Source of the DNA: Chimonanthus salicifolius
Taxonomy: Eukaryota; Streptophyta; Magnoliopsida; Laurales; Calycanthaceae
NCBI GenBank assembly: GCA_013350335.1
Contig: CM023538.1
Location: forward strand, 50,109,195-50,173,194
Direction of reading: 5' to 3'
Length of the DNA: 64,000 nucleotides
Below are positions 48,235 to 58,004 of the stretch, piece after piece. The notes under the pieces were generated by a model. The model had not been told where the DNA came from. It did not search any database and was given only the letters and a program-made list of their open reading frames with translations. Numbering within the stretch: the stretch's first letter is position 1; every line of letters starts with the position of its first letter. The position numbers and the translations under genes were made by a program.

Positions 48235-51200
48235 TTTTTTTTGAGCAGTCATAAAAATATTTCATTAAAAGAGAGAATAAAATACAAGGATAAAAGGAGG
48301 GTCTAAAAGGGATAGACCCAAAACAGAAACAAAAAGGAAAGATGGAAAACAAGAAAAATATAAGCAAACAGAATCACTGTAATACAAAAAATCCATCCCA
48401 AAGGTTATCAACTCCCAATTTTGCGAAATAATCCGCCACCCCATTGGCCGATCTTCCAATTTTAGAGAAAGATACTCCCATTCCTTTAACCAATTCTCTC
48501 ACCTCCCTAACCACACTTGACAGTCTCCAAGGTGGGCGCCGTAAACCCGATGCCCATTTGAAAGCATTTGCCGAATCCCCTTCGATAACCAGATGACCTT
48601 GACCAAAAGTCTCCCAAATGACTAACGCTCTCCTGATGCTAAGAATTTCTGCTTCATTAGATTCCTTCAACCCTACCGGTTCAGAGAACATTATGGCTGA
48701 CTCTCCCCTGTGGTTTCTAAGCACTCCTCCGATCCCCGCTGGACCCGGATTTCCTCTTAATGATCCGTCAATATTAAACTTCCAAGTTCCAAGATGGGGA
48801 GGCTCCCATTTGTCCTGTTTCCTAACTTTCCGATTCCGAAACCTCATGCAACCCTCCCAAGAAACCAAAAGGTCATTGATTTTAAGCCCTTTGAAAAGTG
48901 GATCAGCTACCAACCAAGAAAACCAAAGCCACTTAACTTTATGAAAAAGGTCGGAATCAGTGGACGAAATACCCTCAAAAAGTCTAGAATTTCTTTCCTT
49001 CCATAAAGACCAAACAACCACTGCTGGTAGGGATTGCCACGCATAATTCAATCTAGGTTTCAGCTTATGAATGTTCCAAGCTCCTATTAACTGAGATAAG
49101 GAGTTTGAAAAGACCCAAGGAATCCCCAAGAATTTAGTGAAATTCACCCAAAGACCTTTGGCCAAATCACAATTAAGAAACAAATGATTGACTTCTTCCA
49201 ATGAAGATTCACAAAGAACGCAATTTAGAACACCATCACCATCACCCCTAAGAAGGCCTCTCCGATTCAGCTCAACCCTTGTCAAAATCTTCTCCTTAAG
49301 GGTACACCAAAGAAAAATTTGTACCCTCGGTGGAATTGTATTCTTCCAAATAGATTTCGAGATCTTCTCATCATTAAGTAACTGACATTGAGCCAATTGA
49401 GTCAAGGCTTTCACTGACAACATACCAGAGGAGTCACCTGACCAAATCATTTCATTATCATCCGACGGTAAGAAACGAAATCCTTCTAAAAGTGACATGA
49501 GCTTGGAACGACTCTCCTCTTCAAAAGACCTTAAACTTCTGCGAAATTCCACTTGCCAATCAACCACCCCATTGTTCCATCTAACCACATCTTGAACCAA
49601 AGCATTTACATTCCTCGAAATTCTAAAAAGTCTTGGGAAGCAATCTTTTAAAGGCCTCTCTCCTAACCATAAATCTTTCCAAAACAGTGTTTTATTACCT
49701 TTTCCAACCAGGAATCTGATGTTTTGTCTAAAAAGATTACCCACCACCCCCTCACCCGAACCCAATCTCCACCAAGCTCTGACCACCGAGGAACCTAGGC
49801 TTTCTACTTTCTCATCAAGAAACCATTCACCAGCTCCTGCAACCCCATATCTAGCTGATAAGACCCTAACCCAAAGAGCTTCCTTCTCCCTACCGAACCT
49901 CCAAGCCCATTTACAGAGCAAAGCCTGATTCTTAAGATTAAGAGGCACTAAACCCAACCCCCCCTTGATTTTGGGTTTCACAACTTCAGACCAAGCCACT
50001 AAATGAACTTTCTTTTTTGCCTCCTTGCTTCCCCATAAAAACTTCCGAAAGAGCTGTTCAAGTTTACATTCAACACCCTTAGGAAGCAAGAACAGAGATA
50101 AATAATAAGTTGGCAAGTTAAGGAGAACAGCTTTGATTAGGGTTACCCTCCCACCTGATGAAATGAACTTTCTACCCCAACATGACAATCTTTTTTCCAC
50201 TCTTTCAATAACTGGGTTCCAAAACCTCTTAAGCCTGGGGTTCCCACCAACTGGTAAGCCAAGATAAGTGAAAGGCAATTTTCCAACACCACAACCTATG
50301 TTTTGAGCAATTTCCTGAAGACAATCCTCCTCCAAATTTATTCCTATGACAGAACTTTTTCCTAAGTTAATCCTGAGACCCGAGACTAATTCAAAACATC
50401 GAAGGATAGCTTTAAACCCCAAGAGCTCTTGTCTGGTTGGTTCACAGAAGAAAAGTGTGTCGTCAGCAAACTGTAAGTGTGTGATTGTAGGTCCATTGGC
50501 GGCCACCTCAAAACCTTTCACAATTCCCAACTCTCTCACTTTTTCCACTAAATTATTCAAACACTCCCCCACTAACGTGAAAATGAAGGGAGATAAAGGA
50601 TCTCCCTGCCTTAACCCTCTGTTTGCATGTATTGGGGTAGTAGGGGAACCATTCACTAGAATGGAATAAGAAGTGTCTTCTATGCAAGCTTTCATCCAAC
50701 TACACCATACAGACCCAAAACCCATCCTTTTTAACAGATACCCTACGAAAGACCAATCCACAAAATCATATGCCTTTTCTAGATCAATTTTGAAAAGAAT
50801 ACCAGGCTTTCTATCTTTCTTCCTTATATGAACCAATTCATTGGCAATAAGAACTCCATCCAATATTTGTCTATCCTCTACAAATGCACCCTGTGATTCT
50901 CCAATTATTTCTGGCAAAACTTTTTTTAACCTCTCTGCTAACACTTTTGCTAGGAGCTTATAAATACTACCCAACAGACTGATTGGACGGAAATGGGACA
51001 GATTAACTGAGCTCTCTCTCTTAGGAGTAAGGGTGATGAAAGAGTTTTTCAAGTTTTTATTGATGATTCCACTGTGATAGAACTCCGTGAAGAATCTAAA
51101 GATATCTGAGCTCACTATTTCCCAACACTCCTTAAAGAAAGAGAAGTTAAAACCATTTGGTCCTGGGGCTTTATCTCCTGCCAAACCTACCAAAGCCTCC

Positions 51201-52312
51201 CAAATTTCTTCTCTTGAGAATTCTTTTTCCACCAAGAGTGCCTTATCCGTCCCAATTTGCTTAAAGTGAATTCCATCCGGCGTAGGTTTAGAGAACCTAG
51301 AAGGCTTCAGAGAAGCTGAAAAAAGCCTATCAAAAGGCGAGCTAGAGATATTGGAAGCTTGGGATCTAAAGTCACTAGTTTCGGGGATCGGCAAATGCAA
51401 AACACATGTAGCATGGGTGGGGGCGCACCCAAGAGAGAAAGAAGAGAAGTGAGGGGGTAAAGAGAAAGAAAGGAGCGAGAGTACCCGATCTAGGCAAAAG
51501 TACGGAGATGATCCAACAGAGTCGATGAAGATATGGTGAGACGACTGCATATAGTTCAACATAGCCCCCTCCGGCTCCCAAGAGTCCACCAGAAACCGCA
51601 ACCGGGTAGACTGCACGCCAAACATTGAGCTAAAGAAGGATGACCGAGACACCTGAGACTGTGACCATGAGAAGATGAAGATCGCCGTGATCTGCTCCAC
51701 TGTGGAAGAAAAAATCCGCAAGGAAGAGTGGGAAGCCTCCAGTGGAGCACATCCACCACAAACATCAAAGATAGGAATGGTTGTCGATGCGTCAGCCCCG
51801 CGACAAGGACTAAAAGAGGACGGCCAAAGACAATCTGACTCGAGCTTGCAAACCAGCCTAGAAAACAGGCCCTGTGGACGGAACAAAAAAGGATTATGGC
51901 AATAATAAAAAGAGAAAGGATAGAAGGTACCAGAGGCCGGCGACAGCGTAGAAGACTCAGCAGAAGGAGAGGCAGGAGAGAACGCGGACGAAGAAGGAGG
52001 AGGCAGCAAGCTAAGAGATTGAGACTGAAAAATGGCCACGAAATGGTCTCTGACTGCCTTTCTAATGCCATGTTTGTCACCAATTCTACTCCCATTCACC
52101 ACAATAGATCTTATGGTATTAATTGCTTTCCGGACATGTGCGTATCTATGAAAGAACTTGGAGTTCTTATCCCCATCTTGGAGCCAAAGCATCTGCGATC
52201 GTTGCCTCCATTCAACCTCTTCTAGTCTTATGCAATCCCAAAGGTTTGCCTTGCAACATCTTTTTGCTAACAATTCTTCCTCTTCTAGATCCCTTTCCTC
52301 TTCTAAACAATT
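48235..52312 (-). mobile_element. Plant L1-type LINE, 5'-truncated, with long ORF2
   Basis: An A8 tail (as T-run 48235-48242) follows the 3' UTR. The ORF runs without a stop from the left edge of the Copia LTR at about 52312. The endonuclease half of ORF2 and ORF1 are absent, which is usual for 5' truncation. No target duplication could be paired, because the sequence beyond the 5' end is a Copia LTR. Confidence 0.88.
48374..52273 (-). CDS. LINE ORF2 polyprotein: reverse transcriptase, zf-RVT, RNase H
   Basis: At least 1299 residues with no stop. The frame stays open upstream to about 52312, so the listed start is nominal. An N-terminal stretch (EEVEWRQRSQ...WLQDGDKNSKFFH) precedes the reverse transcriptase. 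The reverse transcriptase has KAPGPNGF (about residue 368), motif A FKIDLEKAYDFVDW (about 493), motif B RGLRQGDPLSPF (about 555) and catalytic FADD (about 601). A zf-RVT module CVLCESSLEEVNHLFLNC lies near 1014. The C-terminal RNase H (FNIDGSLRGNPG near 1168, then NEAE, EGDS, and NGVADYFAKLG) keeps the acidic residues of the archaeal-like RNase H of plant L1 elements. Residues about 85-320 are an unusual serine/phenylalanine-rich block inside the region before the reverse transcriptase. The open frame suggests a young copy, but without endonuclease it cannot act alone. Confidence 0.9.
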   Translation of the reverse strand: MLAKRCCKANLWDCIRLEEVEWRQRSQMLWLQDGDKNSKFFHRYAHVRKAINTIRSIVVNGSRIGDKHGIRKAVRDHFVAIFQSQSLSLLPPPSSSAFSPASPSAESSTLSPASGTFYPFSFYYCHNPFLFRPQGLFSRLVCKLESDCLWPSSFSPCRGADASTTIPIFDVCGGCAPLEASHSSLRIFSSTVEQITAIFIFSWSQSQVSRSSFFSSMFGVQSTRLRFLVDSWEPEGAMLNYMQSSHHIFIDSVGSSPYFCLDRVLSLLSFSLPPHFSSFSLGCAPTHATCVLHLPIPETSDFRSQASNISSSPFDRLFSASLKPSRFSKPTPDGIHFKQIGTDKALLVEKEFSREEIWEALVGLAGDKAPGPNGFNFSFFKECWEIVSSDIFRFFTEFYHSGIINKNLKNSFITLTPKRESSVNLSHFRPISLLGSIYKLLAKVLAERLKKVLPEIIGESQGAFVEDRQILDGVLIANELVHIRKKDRKPGILFKIDLEKAYDFVDWSFVGYLLKRMGFGSVWCSWMKACIEDTSYSILVNGSPTTPIHANRGLRQGDPLSPFIFTLVGECLNNLVEKVRELGIVKGFEVAANGPTITHLQFADDTLFFCEPTRQELLGFKAILRCFELVSGLRINLGKSSVIGINLEEDCLQEIAQNIGCGVGKLPFTYLGLPVGGNPRLKRFWNPVIERVEKRLSCWGRKFISSGGRVTLIKAVLLNLPTYYLSLFLLPKGVECKLEQLFRKFLWGSKEAKKKVHLVAWSEVVKPKIKGGLGLVPLNLKNQALLCKWAWRFGREKEALWVRVLSARYGVAGAGEWFLDEKVESLGSSVVRAWWRLGSGEGVVGNLFRQNIRFLVGKGNKTLFWKDLWLGERPLKDCFPRLFRISRNVNALVQDVVRWNNGVVDWQVEFRRSLRSFEEESRSKLMSLLEGFRFLPSDDNEMIWSGDSSGMLSVKALTQLAQCQLLNDEKISKSIWKNTIPPRVQIFLWCTLKEKILTRVELNRRGLLRGDGDGVLNCVLCESSLEEVNHLFLNCDLAKGLWVNFTKFLGIPWVFSNSLSQLIGAWNIHKLKPRLNYAWQSLPAVVVWSLWKERNSRLFEGISSTDSDLFHKVKWLWFSWLVADPLFKGLKINDLLVSWEGCMRFRNRKVRKQDKWEPPHLGTWKFNIDGSLRGNPGPAGIGGVLRNHRGESAIMFSEPVGLKESNEAEILSIRRALVIWETFGQGHLVIEGDSANAFKWASGLRRPPWRLSSVVREVRELVKGMGVSFSKIGRSANGVADYFAKLGVDNLWDGFFVLQ

Positions 52313-52968
52313 TACATAAAATATAGATCAATCAAATCACTAGAACAAAGATATTTACATGGTTCATCAAAATCCTACCTTCGTCCACTAAGCGTGATGC
52401 TCGATTCCACCGTGAAGAAAAACACCGAATACCTTGTTAAAAGGATTTCTCAATCCCTCTAACCTATGTTCTTTCCATGTTCCTTACATTCTCTCATTTT
52501 CTCTCTATGTTTTCTTTTTTCTCTCTCACCCTAAAGAAATACTCAATTGCCCTAGAGAAAAATAGCCTTTATATACTAGGCATTATTGATAAAAACACAT
52601 GAGTAAACTCATCCCTAAAAAACGACTTCTAAGGAGAGGGTATCCATGCATTTTTAAACCCCAAGACCTAAAGGTCCACTAGCAATGTGAGACTTTGCTA
52701 GCATTCCCCCACAACACCAAGGTTGGAGACACTCAACTCTCTCCCTCCAGTGGTACCCCTGCTCTGATACCATGATAAAACACATGGATAGAACTCATCC
52801 CTAAAATCGGCTTCTAAGGAGAGGGAGTCCATGCATTTATAAACCCAACACTCAAAGGTCCACTAGAAATGTGAGACTTTACTAATAATTACAAATCGCA
52901 CAACTAGGCCTACTAGGCCTTATGTACACACAACTCGGCCCAAAAGATCTTTTGAGCCAAACCCAACA
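52313..52968 (-). repeat. Copia 3' LTR carrying a TRIM
   Basis: 52313-52586 plus 52893-52968 match 54746-55113 ('gatgctcgattccac', 'ctctctatgttttctttt', 'gagccaaacccaaca'). Confidence 0.85.
52587..52887 (-). mobile_element. Complete TRIM (301 bp) nested in a Copia LTR
   Basis: LTRs at 52587-52703 and 52773-52887 share 'aactcatccctaaaa', 'cttctaaggagaggg' and 'gtgagactttgcta'. On the minus strand the primer site TGGTATCAGAGCAGGGG sits directly inside the LTR at 52772-52756, and a polypurine tract (GTGGGGGAA) lies next to the other LTR near 52703. The interior is 69 bp. Flanks ATTAT (52582-52586) and ATTAC (52888-52892) match at 4/5, and the uninterrupted sister LTR reads 'gcattacaaat' at this point. 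Confidence 0.88.
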
Positions 52969-53157
52969 ATCTCCACTTTGACAAAAAATGTCTGACCCTT
53001 TGAAGAATATCAAACTGTGTTTATAACACCTCCATATGGTTGAAAACTCACTCAACCCTAGAAACAACTTGAGACAACTTTCTGTATTGCATCTGCAGCT
53101 CCACATCTTTGTGTAAGGTGCCCATCCTCACGCCCTAAGATGATCCATTAGTCTTCT

Positions 53158-54665
53158 TCAGTGAGAAAGATTGATCAAGTCCAAACAATACTTGAACTTT
53201 CTTGTAGCCACTAGCTTTGTTAAACTACCTGTTGCATTATTCTTCGTGTGGGTCTTCATCAAATTTACCTTTCCATATTTCCTATTAACTGCACCATAGA
53301 AAAAAGACGGAACCCCACTACAAACTAATGCGAAAAAAAAAATCATATTTTTAAAGCTATACTTGACTTGTGCCTTTTGGGTTCTTTTCTTTCTTCCTAT
53401 AGCTAAACTAGTAGGTTCCTGTTGTCTGCCTATAGTTGTACTCCATATAGTTTATATAAATTTCTTTGCCTTTTGCCCTTTTCCCTTCATGACAACCATG
53501 ACTCCTTTCACAACCTTTAGAGCCCCATCCATTGCCACAAAGGTGAACCCATTTGAATCAAGTTTACCCAAGGAAATTAAATTCTTTTTAAGATCAGAGA
53601 CATGTCACATATGATCAAGCATTCTCACCATATCATCAAACATTTTGATTTTAATTATCTTAATACCAATGGTTTTGAAAGCCTCATCATTACCCATTAG
53701 GATTGTTCCTCCATTATAGGGTTTATAACTATCAAACCATTCTCTATAAGGACACATATGATAAGAGCATCCAAAATCTAAAATCCACCTATCAGCTAGA
53801 AAATCTGTACATGTGGTGATTGCAAACACTTCACTGTCACTGTTTGAAACATTTTATGCAATGCCTGGTTGATAGGAATTATGAGACTTACTCCTTTTGT
53901 TGTTTTCGTCTTGATCGCGCTTTCTTTGATTGCAGTCCCTCTACAACTGTCCTTCCTTGTGGCAGTAGTAGCAATTGAACTTTACACTACTCGTCAACTT
54001 TGATTTCAAGCGTAACTACCTCTAATTTCCAGATTCTCCGTCGGTTCCTCTTCCACGATACTGATTGGATTCAACCTTAGCAACCGACCATTCTGCATGG
54101 GATGTGTTTCCTAGCTTTCTGAATGTCTCAGTCTCCAACAGAGCCGCTGTCACCTCATCAACCCTAAGAGTATCTTTTCCAACTAATAATGTAGTCACCA
54201 ATGTATCAAAGATAGATGGAACAGAAGCCAAAAGAAGAAGAGCCTTGCCCTCTTTTTCAACTTTCATCTTAATGCTTAATATTTGATTAATAATTTTATT
54301 GAAACTATTGAGAAGATCCATAATGTTTGCTTTTTTTTCATTCGCAATTAATATAATTGTTTTTTCAAGAACAATTTATTTATTTGCGATTTGGACATAT
54401 ATAATCTTTCCAACTTGTTCCACAAATCTGGAGCAAAAGTTTCATTAAAGACATTATACTTTACCTCTGGTGCGAGATGTAAGTGGATGGTGCTCACTGC
54501 CCTCATCTCAAGTTCCTCCCAGTCCTCATTAGAAATGGATGTCGGCTTCTTCCCCTTCCTAGTTAGTGCTTTAATCAGCAATTGTTGCACTAAAATATCT
54601 TTAATTGTACTTTGCCATAAGCTAAAGTTATTTTTACCATCAAAGGGATCCACCTCAAACTTGGC
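53158..54665 (-). pseudogene. Copia gag-protease relic fused by deletion to the RNase H tail
   Basis: On the minus strand gag starts FDGKNNFSLWQSTIKDIL and runs through LERLYMSKSQINKLFLKKQL (54653-54348). A stop/shift follows, then LLNSFNKIINQILSIKMKVE (54321-54022). The zinc knuckle has CYYCHKEG but Q replaces the usual histidine and a stop follows. The protease active-site region reads WILDFGCSYHMCP, where intact elements have D-S-G, so the catalytic motif is damaged. After about 53370 the sequence jumps to FKYCLDLINLSH with a stop, the family's terminal RNase H tail (about 53160-53230). Integrase and reverse transcriptase are missing. Confidence 0.82.
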
Positions 54666-54745
54666 TTTCGAGAGTCATTTTACGGCCATCGTGTTGAATT
54701 TTGGTAACCCAATCTTGGTCGAAACTTGAAGCTCTTGATACCATT

Positions 54746-55113
54746 TGTTTGGAAATAAGTCACACAAACCACAGATCAATCAAACCATGAGAACACAGAT
54801 TTATGTGGTTCGGCAAAATCTGCCTACGTTCACGGAGCGTGATGCTCGATTCCACTATGAAGAACAACACCAGATAACTTGTTATAAGGATTTTCCAAAC
54901 TCTCTAACCCTATGTCCTCTCCCTGTCCTTCACAATCTCTCCTTTTCTCTATATGTTTTCTTTTCTCTCTCTCACTCCTAGTGAAAAACTCAACTGAAAA
55001 CCCTATAGAAAAATAACCCTTATATACTGGGCATTACAAATAACACAACCAGGTTTGCTGGGCTTTACATACACATAACCCGACTCAAATGACCTTTTGA
55101 GCCAAACCCAACA
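54746..55113 (-). repeat. Copia 5' LTR
   Basis: 368 bp, TGTTTGG to CCCAACA as read on plus. A TATA-like 'tatata' of the minus strand lies near 55022. It lies next to the primer-binding site at 54731-54743. Confidence 0.87.
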
Positions 55114-55368
55114 CAATTTTTTTCTCAATTTGGCTTCTAAAGAGGTTGTTTTTAAACTACTTATAGTGTAGTTATTTCTAAATCTATTATTTAGATTTTA
55201 TCCATTAATATTGTAACATTTGCATCTCTAGTACTCTGACTTTATCTATTTTTTTTTTCACTCTACTGCATAGAGTATTGCAGGTTTTACAAAACCAACT
55301 ATTTAAATGATCTTGAACTCTCTTATTATACAAAACATTCTTAGCATTTAGGCACTCTACCTCTCATT

Positions 55369-55959
55369 CAGGGGTGTCGATTTTTTGACCACCCAATCCA
55401 ACTGGAAAAAACAAAAAGGTTTGATCATACATTTTTTAAATATCTTATATTTGACCCAATCGGATCCAACTCAGAATAAATTTAGGTCTAGTTGGATAGA
55501 GAGGTCTCGAATCTCCAACCAGAATTGAATTTAAATTAAAATTTAATTAATTTCTTTATTTTTTATCTATTAATTTTAGCTCATGTAATCCCATTTAAAT
55601 TTAAAAAAATCTTAGCCTATTGCCTCGATTTTATATAATCCAATTGGTTCACATGAAAGGGAAGCCCTCTTATCTTTCATTTTCTATTAAAAAATAATTT
55701 TCTCTTTTTCTATTTTTAAATTTTTAAATTTTTTGACATAAATTTGAGTCGTGTCAAGTCAATCAAGGTTGAATAAAATAAAGTTCTGATAGGTCAAGTA
55801 AAATCAGTCAGGTTGAATAAAATAAAATTCAAGTTAGATCAGTTGATCAATTAAATAAAATAAAGTTTGAATTAAATTAGATCAAGTCACATAACACCTG
55901 CTATTACCTTTAGTAAACCAAACCAACCTTAAATCAGCCCAACTCATCGTCTACCCCTG
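55369..55959. mobile_element. Possible hAT element (591 bp)
   Basis: Ends CAGGGGTGTCGA and, on the opposite strand, CAGGGGTAGACGA. The interior has repeated 'gttgaataaaataaa' and 'gatcag/caagtc' words. The adjacent 8-mers (CTCTCATT, CAATCCCA) do not match, so the boundaries or the single-element reading may be wrong. Confidence 0.42.
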
Positions 55960-55984
55960 CAATCCCATCCTATGATGATGCAAT

Positions 55985-56325
55985 CATGGTCACAAATATC
56001 GGTGGTATTTTTGAATTTACCACATTTTTATTAGCAAAATACCATTACCGCATTAAAAACACGTTATTATCAGTGTGGCGATAAATTCCCGATAAAATCG
56101 CGATAAAAACGTGATAAATGGTAATATCGCGATAATATCCCAATAAATTCTTTATTATCATTTTCATTTTATTAATAATTTTATTTATTCTATTTTTATT
56201 ATTTTTAAATATTATAATTTCCATGAGATTTTTTCATAAAATTTATGGAAAACACCTGAGAATTTGAAAATATCCCGATATTACTAATCGCTGTTAATAT
56301 TCCGAGAATGGTATTTGTGACAATG
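55985..56325. mobile_element. hAT-like MITE, 341-bp copy
   Basis: Ends CATGGTCACAAAT and ATTTGTGACAATG. The 8-bp flanks GATGCAAT (55977-55984) and GATGCAAC (56326-56333) are 7/8 identical. Same family as 4973, 8886 and 38913. Confidence 0.78.
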
Positions 56326-56470
56326 GATGCAACTAATGTCCCCATTTCATTGATAGCGCCAAATGTCAAGTAAAATTATGACCAAGCCATTCAATTGTCG
56401 TAACAGTATCTGGAGATAACTCTAGGCTCAAGTTTAGCCATGTATTTTATGTATCAGATTCATATCAGTG

Positions 56471-56471
<1 letters not shown>

Positions 56472-56546
<75 letters not shown>
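56472..56546. repeat. (TA)n microsatellite, about 75 bp
   Basis: Uninterrupted TA run. Confidence 0.95.
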
Positions 56547-56549
<3 letters not shown>

Positions 56550-58000
56550 CTACATAGGATCCATATTCCTATCGGCTAATTGAGCCATGGATTTAAAAAT
56601 TGTACCAAGTAAATATCATAAACGTCTGTTGCAATATATTTTTTTATAATTTTTGGCTGTTAATGGGTCCATCACAGTTGCCTCTTTGTAGACATCTCAT
56701 GTAGGTATCCGAACTTCCATGACCTAACTTAATGTACTCTAAGAACCGTAGGTATTATTTATGGCGTTTTACATTGGGTTTCCTATGGTTTCCCACACGT
56801 AAATTCAAAAAAATATATATGCATGATTTGGATTTAAAAAATTGAAAATTAAAAAAAGATTGAAATTTTAATTTAAAGGGTTGGAGTGGTAATCAAGAAA
56901 TTAGATAAAGAAATGAAAATCTTTAGTTTGATTGTCACTCTATTTCAAAGAATATGTCTCGTAAAATTACTCAATGTATATAAGTAAAGAGACTTGCACA
57001 TGTGGGGTGTAAATATCAGATTTTAATGATATCAGCCATATCAACTAATATCTCGAATATTGAATATCATTATCATTCTCTTTTTTTTTTAAAAAATATC
57101 AATTATTTTTTATTTTTGGCCTTTTTATTTTAAAAAACTGAAAAAAAAAGGAATATCGGTTGATATTTCAAATATCATCCGATATTATTATCAATATAGG
57201 TCACTATACCGGTCAAATGAAGCACCAATTTTTTTTTAATATTGAACGATATTAATAATATCTATAACCGATATATCGATGATGTATACATCTTATATTG
57301 ACCGATATTAGATATTTAAAAAATGGATAAAGATCGATGGATAAATATGTCCATCACAATCGTCATGTCTCTACAGAATCGTGGGTATTCGGAACTCCAC
57401 CTGACCCAAGTGGGACCAAACCTGCTACGTTTTCAGGTGGGACAGAAGATATCTACAGCTGTAAAACACTGACAATTTTTTATTCAATGAAAATTCGTCA
57501 TAATATTTATATATATGGTTGTAAAAATGAAATACTTCGATATTTTAGTTATTTTTATGATTTGTTTTGAAGAAGACATATGATAAATTTTAGAAATTTA
57601 AAATTACGTAAAATGGAAAAATTAAATAATGGAGAATAGAAAATAACAATTAAAAATATAATTTAATAAAAAAATATTTTTAAATCATAAAATTGGAAAA
57701 ATTAATTTATTAATAAACGAAGAAGAAAAATGATTAAATTAAAAAGAATAAAAAATATATTTGACGGACACAAACACAACAGATTTTTTCTTGGTTTAGA
57801 CGGTATTTCGTTTATTGGCTGAAACAGATGAAAATGATCTGAATAGAATGAAACAGACCGAAATATAAATAAAAAATTGTAATGCTGTCTCATTTTAGAT
57901 TCACATTTCAAATTTTAATCATTATTCAAAATTTAAGTTTAGTTCAATAATTATTTTAATATCTTAATTAAAAATTATATATCGATCAAAATAACAGCTG
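56550..58000. other. AT-rich intergenic sequence with two related segments
   Basis: No gene. Segments near 56660-56740 and 57345-57410 share 'tccatcaca-t-g', 'tctcta-ag' and 'gg-tattcggaactcc'-like words. 57010-57310 is dense in 'gatatt' and 'cgatat' words. A SINE-like 3' tail ('cccacacgtaaattcaaaaaaa') is near 56790. Confidence 0.4.
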
Positions 58001-58004
58001 GCTC

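Larger units (their letters stand above)
52308..55118 (-). mobile_element. Internally deleted Ty1/Copia element on the minus strand
   Basis: The 5' LTR is 54746-55113 (TG...CA, 368 bp). The primer-binding site reads TGGTATCAAGAGC on the minus strand (54743-54731). The 3' LTR occupies about 52313-52968 and contains a nested TRIM; its outermost bases are diverged. The polypurine tract 'caaagtggagat' precedes it at about 52980-52969. A possible 5-bp duplication CAATT lies at 52308-52312 and 55114-55118. Between gag-protease and the last residues of RNase H the integrase and reverse transcriptase are deleted. Confidence 0.85.

Noticed and set aside
51675..52225. Plus-strand ORFs antisense to the LINE
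   Set aside because: No recognised domain; treated as part of the unexplained inserted block rather than as separate genes.
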